Assembly: GCA_963721305.1 (NCBI GenBank)
Contig: CAVRIR010000003.1
Span: 620,001 to 684,000, forward strand
Direction: 5' to 3'
Source: DATAES01 sp963721305
Lineage (GTDB): Bacteria; Actinomycetota; Acidimicrobiia; Acidimicrobiales; JACDCH01
Length of the DNA: 64,000 bases
Below are positions 9,207 to 16,297 of this stretch, piece by piece (the first letter of the stretch is position 1; each line of letters opens with the position of its first letter). A program made the translations under genes and the position numbers. The notes beneath the pieces were generated by a model, which saw nothing but the letters and a program-made list of their open reading frames with translations, ran no database searches and was not told where the DNA came from.

Positions 9207-9355
9207 CTATGGGTTCGATAGTCCGATGCGCTGAGCCTCGATCACGACCGTGTCGCCGCTCTGCATCTCGATAGCGATGCCCGAACCATGCTCGACCTCG
9301 ATCGGACCCTCGAGCCCCAGAACGCGCCGTCAATCGGATCGATCTGGTCCTCCAT
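9207..9355 (-). pseudogene. Very small protein gene broken by one missing base
   Basis: Reading back from ATG at 9355 (GGAGGAAC eight bases upstream) gives MEDQIDPIDGA. After a one-base shift the frame continues VLGLEGPIEVEHGSGIAIEM and runs on to a TAG at 9207, giving about 50 residues. The strong ribosome site and protein-like composition on both sides of the shift argue that this was, or is, a real gene with a -1 indel near 9323. No family recognised. Confidence 0.4.
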
Positions 9356-9403
9356 GGGCGTCGGTTCCTCCTTCGGTTCCGCGAGCTTGACACCCGCGGA
9401 GCG

Positions 9404-10435
9404 TCAGGAGGCCGTGAGCGCCGAACCCATGCCGCTCGACACGTGCAGGATGCAGTAATAGCTGTAGTTGCCTGCCGCGGGAACGGTAAAGGTGAAGCTG
9501 CGGGCCGCTTCCGGCGGACCTGCGCCCGGCGGCGAGTTCGGCGGGAGCAGGCCGGTGTTGAAGAAGTCGGTCGCGTTGAGCGTCTGCGGCGACGGACCGG
9601 GCGCGGGCGCGTCCGTGCGCGGGTCGGTTGGGTTCTGGATCGGTGGCGTGTTGCCGGAGAACGTGGCCGTGTGCGGCGCAGCCGAATCGTTCAAGAACGT
9701 CACCTTGTCGCCCACCTTCATGCTCGGCGGCGGCGAGAACGCGAGCACGTCGGTGTGCGCGGTCGAGGCACCCATCTTGACGGTCCAGGTCTTCGTTCCG
9801 TCAGGATTGGTGGTCGACGCAGCAGGCGTGTTGTTCAGCGTCTGTGCCGCCGCCTCGCCCTCGGCCAGCCACTGCTGCTTCTCGCTGTTGCCGCGATCCT
9901 GCACCTGCTGCGGCGTATCGGACGTCGCGCTGGCGTCGACGACGTTCACCTTGCCGACCATCTGCGGGTGGATGACGCAGTGGTACTCGTAGGAACCGGT
10001 CTTGCCGAACGTCATCGTGAATGTCGGAACCGGCCCCGGGGCGAGCGGGAACAGGCCACTGTTGACGAACGTCGATCCGTCGTAGGGGCCGGTCGGTGGC
10101 GTGGGCGCGAACAGCGACGTGTCGCTGCCCGGAGCCGGGAGTTGTTGACCTGGGGCGAGGAAGGTGACCGAGTGCGGCTCGATGGCCCCGTCCCACGACC
10201 AGTTCACCGGCGTGTTGACCGGAACGGTGACCGTGTCCGGCATGTATTGGAGCACCGCGATCGTCTTGTTGCCCGGATCGTTGATGCCGGCCTGCACCTG
10301 GATAGTGGTCGGCGCCGGTGCGGCAGACGACGACGATGGCGAGCTGTTCGATGCGGTGGAGTTGGAATCGGAGCTACAGGCCCCGAGGATCAACACGATC
10401 ACCACCGTTGCCATCAAGGTCCGCGTTGCTCGCAC
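9404..10435 (-). CDS. Two-domain cupredoxin lipoprotein
   Basis: Copper-binding (blue-copper-like) envelope lipoprotein of 343 residues. GTG at 10435 lies six bases after GGGGAG; a signal peptide with lipobox LGAC and a Ser-rich linker follow. Domain 1 (about residues 45-165) has ligands in EPHSV and HCVIHPQM, with C-x2-H-x2-M spacing as in amicyanin. Domain 2 (about 210-343) has PHTA and YCILHVSSGM, with plastocyanin-like C-x2-H-x4-M spacing. Both keep His-Cys-His-Met, so both can bind type 1 copper. It may act as an electron carrier or copper store on the outer membrane face. No oxidase partner adjoins it. Confidence 0.85.
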   Translation of the reverse strand: MRATRTLMATVVIVLILGACSSDSNSTASNSSPSSSSAAPAPTTIQVQAGINDPGNKTIAVLQYMPDTVTVPVNTPVNWSWDGAIEPHSVTFLAPGQQLPAPGSDTSLFAPTPPTGPYDGSTFVNSGLFPLAPGPVPTFTMTFGKTGSYEYHCVIHPQMVGKVNVVDASATSDTPQQVQDRGNSEKQQWLAEGEAAAQTLNNTPAASTTNPDGTKTWTVKMGASTAHTDVLAFSPPPSMKVGDKVTFLNDSAAPHTATFSGNTPPIQNPTDPRTDAPAPGPSPQTLNATDFFNTGLLPPNSPPGAGPPEAARSFTFTVPAAGNYSYYCILHVSSGMGSALTAS

Positions 10436-10616
10436 GATCACTCCCCACTCGAGGCGAAGCAGGGAATCTTCCAGGCGCGGCAGCACGGGTCAAGCACCGC
10501 GTTCGCGGTCGGGTGCGAAACCCGGCGAGAAACGGCCTGTGTCCCCGCGGCCTGTATCGCCTCGAGATCGACCCAGTCCTTCGTACGGTTGAAGAACGGT
10601 CAGGTCACTCGGGCGG

Positions 10617-10946
10617 TCACCCCGAGTCGGGATGCCAGAACGCGTCGCGCTCAACGGCGAAGACGACGCCGTTGATCGCCCAGTCCAGCCGCTCTTGGAT
10701 CTGGTCTGAGTCGCCGCGCCAGTCGGGCCACCTACCTCCGGCTGGCATCGCGATCGTCATCGTCGAACGATGCTCCGGAGCGAATCGAAAGCCATGGCGC
10801 GACTCGATCGCGTCGATTGCCTGGGCGCTGAGTCCCGTAGTCAACTCGGCTCCGCAGGTGTGCAGGGCCTGTTCAATGTCAGCCTCTCCACTAGCGCAGA
10901 ATGCCGCCGGTTCCTGAGCGGGATGTATCGCCACATATGCGCTCAC
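10617..10946 (-). CDS. SMI1/KNR4 (SUKH)-like protein, C-terminally truncated
   Basis: The block LSAQAIDAIESRHGFRF, then PAGGRWPDWRGDSDQIQERL and VVFAVERDAFWHP resembles the core of SMI1/KNR4 (SUKH) proteins, some of which are immunity proteins. Family members usually continue WG-RP-DL for another 40-60 residues. Here a TGA follows directly after HPDSG, and a one-base shift would continue as DRPSDL, so a frameshift at the 3' end is likely. The start is uncertain; GTG at 10946 is used because no ATG lies upstream in frame. No toxin gene is adjacent. Confidence 0.5.
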   Translation of the reverse strand: MSAYVAIHPAQEPAAFCASGEADIEQALHTCGAELTTGLSAQAIDAIESRHGFRFAPEHRSTMTIAMPAGGRWPDWRGDSDQIQERLDWAINGVVFAVERDAFWHPDSG

Positions 10947-11132
10947 AAGCTCGGCGCCGATGAGCTGCCACGTCGCGTCGTTACGTGCAGGAGTGTCGGC
11001 GCGACGGCGCGACGAGCGTAACAGTCGATATGTACGCCTTCCCGCCCGCCAAGAAAAAGCGCGAGTAACCCGGCTCGTCGTCCGCTCCCTGGGAGGCCCG
11101 ACGGAGATGGTTCGCGCTGTACTTTGCGGGTC

Positions 11133-11855
11133 GTGCCGGAGTTCGCCACCTTCGATCAGCGACGCTATCCCACCGTCTCGGCACGCGAGGGGTACGCGGC
11201 GTGGCACGTGACCTACGAGGACAGCGTGCAGGACATCATGGACCTCCGGATCCTCGAGCGGATCACGTCGGTGCCTTGGCGCGCAGTGACGCACGTCGCG
11301 GATCTCGGCTGCGGGAGCGGCCGGACCGCAGCCTGGCTGGCAGAGCAGGACATCGCGACGATTGATGGTGTCGACCTCACTCCCGAGATGCTCAGCAAGG
11401 CGCGCGAGCGCGGGCTGCACCGTCGCCTCGAAGAGGCCGACGTACGGTCCACACCACTGCCGACGGGCGCATATGACCTTGCGATCTGCTCACTCGTCGA
11501 CGAGCACCTGCGGGAGCTCGCGCCGCTCTATCGCGAGGCTCGCCGTCTCCTTTGCGCTGACGGCAGGTTCGTTGTCGTCGGGTACCACCCGTTCTTCATC
11601 ATGGCGAGCGGCATGCCGACTCATTTCGATGACGCGAACGGCCGACCCGTCGCCATCGAGACCTACGTGCATCTCCCCAGCGAGCACATGCAGGCAGCCC
11701 AGACGGTCGGATTCGTCGCGACTGAGATGCATGAAGCGGTGATCGATGACGAGTGGATTCGGCGGAAGCCGAAGTGGGACACGTATCGCGACTGGCCGAT
11801 CAGCTTCGCGTGGGTCTGGAACGTGCGGTATCACGAGGAGCCGTCAAGCCCGTGA
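11133..11855 (+). CDS. Class I SAM-dependent methyltransferase
   Basis: Rossmann-fold methyltransferase of about 240 residues. Motif I is VADLGCGSGRTAAWL (residues 51-65), followed by the acidic strand IDGVDLTPEML and motif IV-like YDLAICSLVDEHL. The HFDDANGRPVAIETYVHLPSEH segment suggests a small-molecule methylase of the UbiE/Methyltransf_11 type. GTG at 11133 is the likelier start; TTG at 11124 is the alternative. The stop overlaps the next gene (GTGA), so the two are probably translated together. Substrate unknown. Confidence 0.75.
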   Translation: MPEFATFDQRRYPTVSAREGYAAWHVTYEDSVQDIMDLRILERITSVPWRAVTHVADLGCGSGRTAAWLAEQDIATIDGVDLTPEMLSKARERGLHRRLEEADVRSTPLPTGAYDLAICSLVDEHLRELAPLYREARRLLCADGRFVVVGYHPFFIMASGMPTHFDDANGRPVAIETYVHLPSEHMQAAQTVGFVATEMHEAVIDDEWIRRKPKWDTYRDWPISFAWVWNVRYHEEPSSP

Positions 11856-12601
11856 GAGCGCGCACACACCGCACGACCTGCGATGAGGCGATCGCACTAC
11901 ATCGCTCGACCGAATCGGCGACCTGTCGCGGACTGCGAGCCCTGGAGGCGAGCGAGCGTCAGCTGACCGACGAACACCTCGACGTCTACGACGGTCGCGA
12001 CGGCTGGTGGAACCCGGACCACGGTGTGATCGAGTTGCCCGACGGGTGGGAGTTCGTGCCCAGCGGCGACGCGTTCATCACCCGGAGGGTCAAAGCGGCC
12101 GGCCGCTACTGGCTCGCCTGGACGCCCCGCACGCGGAACCGACCGCACCGCCGCGCTCTGGGGCTCATCGCTCCGGCCAAGGCGATCAGTGGCGCCCGTG
12201 AAGCCGCCGACGCAACAGCGGACCGGCGAGCAGCGCAGCGAGGCTCCGGCGCGAAGTACCGGGAACGCCAAGAAGCCGGATATCGAGACCGACTCGCGGT
12301 CGCCATTGTCAGCTATCTCGACTTCGCCCCGGCCCACGCCGAACTCGCCGACGGCATCGCTCAACGGGCCGCGGCCCGAGCCGGCGAGGTCGGCTCTGGA
12401 CGAGTGGGACGAACCCAACTTCTCAGCCTCGAGCGCCGAGCCGAGCTCGCCGCTCGAGCCGACATCCGCCACAACCACACCAACTACGAAGACCACCTCG
12501 CCGAGATCGACCTTCACGGCGACGACTGGCTCTACGCCGAGATCAAAGCCGATGCACACGAATCCGTTGACGACTTCATCGAACGCCATCGACAACGGTG
12601 A
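11852..12601 (+). CDS. DUF2293-domain protein
   Basis: Protein of 249 residues whose GTG start overlaps the methyltransferase stop by four bases, implying coupling. The N-terminal third has LPDGWEFVPSGDAFITRRVKA and WLAWTPR-RNRPHRR. The C-terminal half has FAPAHAELADGIAQRAA, VGSGRVGRT and the RRAELAARADIRHNHTNYEDHLA helix that defines DUF2293, ending VDDFIERHR. Highly charged and cytoplasmic. The role is unknown; the basic pattern and the IRH-TNYE motif could suit nucleic-acid contact, which is speculation. Confidence 0.75.
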   Translation: MRARTHRTTCDEAIALHRSTESATCRGLRALEASERQLTDEHLDVYDGRDGWWNPDHGVIELPDGWEFVPSGDAFITRRVKAAGRYWLAWTPRTRNRPHRRALGLIAPAKAISGAREAADATADRRAAQRGSGAKYRERQEAGYRDRLAVAIVSYLDFAPAHAELADGIAQRAAARAGEVGSGRVGRTQLLSLERRAELAARADIRHNHTNYEDHLAEIDLHGDDWLYAEIKADAHESVDDFIERHRQR

Positions 12602-12654
12602 CAAGAGCGCCTGTACCTGGCATTTCCGCGCATGTGCTCACACGGTGCCGAGTT

Positions 12655-13474
12655 TCAGCGTGTGGTGTGTGCGATCAGGTCAGAAGTGAGGTGGCTTGGG
12701 TGCTGAAGGGGTCCCATGTGACTCACGTCGGGGTACACGATGTGTTGCGCCCCAGGGATCCCGACAGCGGTACCTGCGGCGAGCGCGGCGAGCATCAACG
12801 ACTCGGGATCGCCGGTCCCGATTGTCACTGGCTGTTCGACGGTGGCGATGTCTTCCACTGAGATGCCGCCCGTCGTCTCGTACAGCGTCGCTTCCGTCTC
12901 TGCCCGACACTTCAGCCGCACGGTGCCGTCCCGGAGGTCTTCAAGTCCGTGCTTCACGTAGCAGTCGAGGACCTCGTCGTGCAGAGTTGCCAACGAGGGA
13001 CGGGACTTGAAGCGTTGCCGGGCGTGGGCTCGAGAGTTGAAGACCTCGGTGCGTCTCCGTGCCGAGGCGACCATCGGGTTGTGCTCCACCGGCGCGCGCA
13101 TCCTGGTCGGCGGCACGATCGGTTCGAACACGAACACCGACGCGAATCGTTCCGGCTCTGCCACCGCTGCGGCCAGGGCAACGGCACCGCCGATCGAGTG
13201 CCCGAACAGGTGGATGCGTCCGTCGATGCGGCGAGCGGCGTCGAGTACGTCGGCGGTGATGTCGCACCACTCCAAGCTCGCCTCCGGCCATAACGGTGAG
13301 TCTCCGTGTCCGCGCAGGTCCAACGCGAAGAACGTGGTGCGGTGCAGCAAGCGCGCGAGCGAACGGTTCGTACATGCGTCCACAAAAGCCGGTGGCGTGG
13401 CACACCAGTAGCGGCTCGCCCTCACCGCCGAGGTCGTGCACGGCGATCATGTCGTCCTCCACCACTACATCCAT
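12655..13474 (-). CDS. Alpha/beta-hydrolase, frameshifted
   Basis: Hydrolase of about 272 residues, split by one indel. From ATG at 13474 the first frame reads MDVVVEDDMIAVHDLGGEGE, a strand with the HATGFCGRMYEP oxyanion region, up to ALAAPHHV. The second frame resumes at FALDLRGHGDSP and runs to the stop at 12655. The nucleophile elbow is FGHSIGG (G-x-S-x-G), and the late SHMGP supplies the catalytic His. Both halves are well conserved, so the shift (near 13335) is either recent or a sequence error. Substrate unknown. Confidence 0.75.
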
Positions 13475-13546
13475 CGGTCTATCGAATAGCAGATCAGAGC
13501 CAGACCTCCCCGCCGACATCCGGCATCCGCCGATAAGACTTGCGGA

Positions 13547-14101
13547 ATGCTGCTACCACTCGCGGGCCACCCGTTCACCGCGCCGGTGGACCGCGACATG
13601 CTCCCTTCGGAGCGTCGTGAGTTCGTCCGCACGCACCGCACTTGCGTGTTCGGCTACACCCGCCGCGCCGATGGTCCCGCCATGTCGGTCGTGTACTACG
13701 TCCCGACAGATGACGACGAGCTACTGGTGTCCACAATGGCGATGCGCGGAAAGGCGCTCGCCGTCGCCCGCAACCCGAAGGTCAGTCTGTGCGTACTCGA
13801 CGAGCACTGGCCGTTTACTTTCCTGCAGGTGTACACCGACGCCATCGTGGACGACGACCGTGATCTAGTTGTCAACGTAATGATGGGTGTCGGCTGGCGC
13901 ATGTCCGGACAGGAGCTAGCTGACGACGCCCGTCCCGTAGTCGAAGCGATGGCTCAGGAAGAGAACCGCGTCGTCCTCCGTTGCCGCCCGTACGCGACGT
14001 TCGCGACGCCGCCGCGTCACCTGCACGACAACGACCAAGACGAGCGCCTTACCCACTGGACTTCAGGCAGCGTCCCGTGGGACTCACCCGATTCCGCCTA
14101 G
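13547..14101 (+). CDS. PPOX-fold (pyridoxamine oxidase-like) flavin/F420 protein
   Basis: Protein of 184 residues with the split-barrel PPOX fold. ERREFVRTHRTCVFGYTRRADGPAMSVVYYV and LLVSTMAMRGKALAVARNPKVSLCVLD are the usual strand-helix order of actinobacterial F420- or FMN-dependent PPOX proteins. Such proteins reduce quinones or degradation intermediates, but the substrate here is unknown. It is divergent from the alpha/beta-hydrolase gene with about 70 bp between them. The length is a little above the family average because of a charged C-terminal tail. Confidence 0.75.
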   Translation: MLLPLAGHPFTAPVDRDMLPSERREFVRTHRTCVFGYTRRADGPAMSVVYYVPTDDDELLVSTMAMRGKALAVARNPKVSLCVLDEHWPFTFLQVYTDAIVDDDRDLVVNVMMGVGWRMSGQELADDARPVVEAMAQEENRVVLRCRPYATFATPPRHLHDNDQDERLTHWTSGSVPWDSPDSA

Positions 14102-14179
14102 GGCTCCGTTCTGTGCAGCACCAGACCCCGCAATCTCGTGTCGTTCGTCGGTCGCACCATCTCGAGTGTCGCATAGCGT

Positions 14180-14281
14180 GTGGAACTGAGGGCGCTTCTC
14201 GCCGAGCTCGAGACCGTGCTTGGGCCTCCCGACGATCGAATGCTCGCGGAGGCGCAGGCCGCGTTCCAGAGGCTGAATTGA
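14180..14281 (+). CDS. Possible 33-residue protein
   Basis: A GTG at 14180 opens a short frame, VELRALLAELETVLG and on to AQAAFQRLN, predicted to be almost entirely helical and amphipathic. It ends just before the convergent PIN gene. No clear ribosome site precedes it. It could be a real microprotein or the tail of a lost gene. Confidence 0.2.
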   Translation: MELRALLAELETVLGPPDDRMLAEAQAAFQRLN

Positions 14282-14285
14282 CGAG

Positions 14286-14663
14286 TCAGACGCGGATGAG
14301 GGGGACAGCGCGCCCGAGGGCGGCCACGATCGGCCCGAGGTCGCGCTCATCGGACGTCATGACGCCATAGCCGCGTCGATGTGCGACGACCACGACGTGG
14401 GCGTCGACGACGTCGCTGGCCCTCGCCTTGCCGACAAGAGCGCCGACGTCGTGCGCGTCGCCATCATCGAAAGGCACCACCTCACAACCCCGCAGGAATC
14501 GCCGTAGCTGCGCCTGCCGCGCCGATCGGCTCACCTGTGCGACGACAGGCGCAGTGGTCACAGGTACGACCCCGAGCTCCAACCGCGCGCGGTGGTCGGC
14601 CCAGATCTCGCGATCCGATCGGTCGGCCGCCACCAGAGCGCCGGCGTCGTAAACAACCGTCAT
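14286..14663 (-). CDS. PIN-domain (VapC-like) toxin ribonuclease
   Basis: Protein of 125 residues with a PIN fold. It has the first acidic residue in VYDAGALVAADR, the later acidic pair in DVVDAHVVVVA, and the C-terminal TSDERDL. These acidic residues coordinate Mg/Mn in VapC toxins, which cut tRNA or rRNA. The ATG at 14663 overlaps the antitoxin stop (ATGA), the standard order of antitoxin first. Longer upstream frames are not conserved. Confidence 0.85.
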   Translation of the reverse strand: MTVVYDAGALVAADRSDREIWADHRARLELGVVPVTTAPVVAQVSRSARQAQLRRFLRGCEVVPFDDGDAHDVGALVGKARASDVVDAHVVVVAHRRGYGVMTSDERDLGPIVAALGRAVPLIRV

Positions 14664-14938
14664 GCGGTCCTGCGCCGTGGGCTCGACGTCCGTTTGCGGA
14701 GCTGGCCCTTCACACGGTCCCGTGCAACGGTCATCTCGGCGTCCGTCAGTGCGCCATGGTGCGCCTCCCATTCGGCAACGGCTGCGAGACCGTCACGGAT
14801 CAGCAGGGCACGCCGGGCGGCGTCGGTCATCCAGGCGGAGACGCTGACGCCCTCCTCGGCGGCGGCATCGAGGACGCGCTCGTGGACGTCGGCGTCCACC
14901 GTGATGGCGAGCTTCGGTGAGGGCTTCCCTCGAGGCAT
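14660..14938 (-). CDS. Ribbon-helix-helix antitoxin
   Basis: Protein of 92 residues. The N-terminal KLAITVDADVHERVLDAA strand-helix, then SVSAWMTDAARRAL, is a CopG/Arc-type ribbon-helix-helix. The acidic/helical C-terminal half would wrap the toxin. It starts at 14938, seven bases from an imperfect palindrome, and overlaps the PIN gene by four bases. As in other VapBC pairs it should neutralise the toxin and repress its own promoter. Confidence 0.8.
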   Translation of the reverse strand: MPRGKPSPKLAITVDADVHERVLDAAAEEGVSVSAWMTDAARRALLIRDGLAAVAEWEAHHGALTDAEMTVARDRVKGQLRKRTSSPRRRTA

Positions 14939-14944
14939 GTGTCG

Positions 14945-14970
14945 AACCCTACTACTACGGTAGGAGGGTT
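14945..14970. promoter_or_regulatory. Imperfect palindrome, probable antitoxin operator
   Basis: AACCCTACTAC-TACG-GTAGGAGGGTT: 11-bp arms with one mismatch around a 4-bp centre, directly upstream of the antitoxin start. Ribbon-helix-helix antitoxins bind repeats of this kind to autoregulate. Confidence 0.6.
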
Positions 14971-15139
14971 GCCAGTCGCACCCGTGATTGACCATTACTG
15001 ACCGCCATCGCCCTTCCTGCTTGCTCCCTCGTGCTCCCTGCGCCCTTGGTAAAAATGACAGGTCAGGCACGGTTTGCGCAGTGACCGTTGCGGACTGGCG
15101 GGGGACTGGCTCACTGACGGCGACCGGCGTGTGCGCCCT

Positions 15140-15472
15140 TCACCGGACCTTGTTCGCCCATCGCTTCGACCACTCGTCGAGAGGGGCGATCGCGTCGCCG
15201 AGCGCACTGCCAAGCCTCGTGAGCGCGTAGTCCTGACCCTCGCGACGGATGAGACCTGCTTCTGTCTGTTCTCGCAGGCGTTCATACAGAACACTGGGCG
15301 AGAGGCCGTCACAGCGCGCCAGCAGGGCGCGCGCGCCGAGCGGCCCGCGTTGGAGTTCCCACAGGATTCGCAGCGCCCATCGACGCCCGAGGAGGTCGAG
15401 GGCCGCCATCAGTGGACGTCCCGTCCTCGACGCGCGCACCGGCTGTCCTGGTTTCGGGGTCTTCGACGCCAT
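15140..15472 (-). CDS. HxlR-family transcriptional regulator
   Basis: Winged-helix regulator of 110 residues. LMAALDLLGRRWALRILWEL, then LLARCDGLSPSVLYERLREQTEAGLI and the wing to YALTRLGSAL, are the HxlR order. HxlR proteins dimerise and often respond to redox or electrophile stress. Most HxlR proteins have an N-terminal Cys; here the only Cys is in LARCDG. It is divergent from the CMD-family gene with 71 bp between, which holds a perfect inverted repeat. Autoregulation and control of that gene are likely. Confidence 0.85.
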   Translation of the reverse strand: MASKTPKPGQPVRASRTGRPLMAALDLLGRRWALRILWELQRGPLGARALLARCDGLSPSVLYERLREQTEAGLIRREGQDYALTRLGSALGDAIAPLDEWSKRWANKVR

Positions 15473-15504
15473 TCGAGGTCAACCCTCCTCGCGTTTCGTT
15501 TTCC

Positions 15505-15531
15505 GTAACGAGACTGTACCGTCGTCGTTAC
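15505..15531. promoter_or_regulatory. Inverted repeat in HxlR/CMD intergenic region
   Basis: GTAACGA at 15505-15511 and its exact reverse complement TCGTTAC at 15525-15531, 13 bp apart. A further GTAAC lies at 15539-15543, directly before the CMD start codon, and pairs with the GTTAC at 15527-15531. This is a probable HxlR operator controlling both genes. Confidence 0.55.
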
Positions 15532-15543
15532 TGATTCCGTAAC

Positions 15544-16164
15544 ATGTGTGCCCAGGAGGCGATCGTGACTCGAACAATCCCACTCGAAGCGCCGTTCGAA
15601 ACGGACACGCGAACGACACTGAGCCGGATGATGCCCGCCGGCGTACCGCCGATCGCGCTGTTCCGGACGTTCGCCCGCAACCTCCCGATGACGAAAGCGA
15701 TGCACACGTGGGGGTCGTACGAGTTGAGCAAGGAGCTGTCGCTCTCCCTGCGCGATCGTGAGATCGTCATCGATCGCACATGTGCACGTTGCGGCTGCGA
15801 ATACGAGTGGGGCGTTCACGTCGCCTTCTTCGCTCAGCGAGCAGCGTTGGACGACAACCAGATCACCTCGCTGGCACACGGCAGCCCCGACGACGCGTGC
15901 TGGGCCGCCGAGCGGGACCGGTTGGCGATCCGCACGGTTGATGCGCTCCACGACCTGTCCGACATTCCGGACGATCTTTGGTGCGAACTGCTCGAGGAGT
16001 TTCCCGTGGAGCAGATACTCGACTTGACCATGCTCTGCGGCTGGTACCACGCGATCAGCTTCACAGCGGTCGCCGCCCGAGTCCCGCTCGAGGAGTACGC
16101 CCCAAGGTTTCCCTCGCGTCACCCTCACGGCCCTCCACTCCATCCAACCCGAACAGAACGGTGA
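15544..16164 (+). CDS. Carboxymuconolactone decarboxylase (AhpD-like) family protein
   Basis: Protein of 206 residues. The core RDREIVIDRTCARCGCEYEWGVHVAFFAQRAALDD is the CMD signature, with Cys residues preceding E-x-W-x-x-H. AhpD-like members use a CxxC for peroxidase-type chemistry; here CARC supplies it. YELSKELSLSLRDRE and DLTMLCGWYHAISF fit the larger actinobacterial subgroup. The link to an HxlR regulator suggests a role in redox or aromatic stress. The basic C-terminal tail is probably disordered. Confidence 0.8.
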   Translation: MCAQEAIVTRTIPLEAPFETDTRTTLSRMMPAGVPPIALFRTFARNLPMTKAMHTWGSYELSKELSLSLRDREIVIDRTCARCGCEYEWGVHVAFFAQRAALDDNQITSLAHGSPDDACWAAERDRLAIRTVDALHDLSDIPDDLWCELLEEFPVEQILDLTMLCGWYHAISFTAVAARVPLEEYAPRFPSRHPHGPPLHPTRTER

Positions 16165-16297
16165 TCTGAGCGCAGGAAACGACCAAGCCGCACCTTTCGG
16201 ACAGGTCCGCGGATTCCAGCGTTGCGGGGGCCGGGTGGTTGTGGAAGGGTCACGCGGGAGTCGCGCGAGTATCGGCGGCTGGAAGCGGGGGTGGGCG

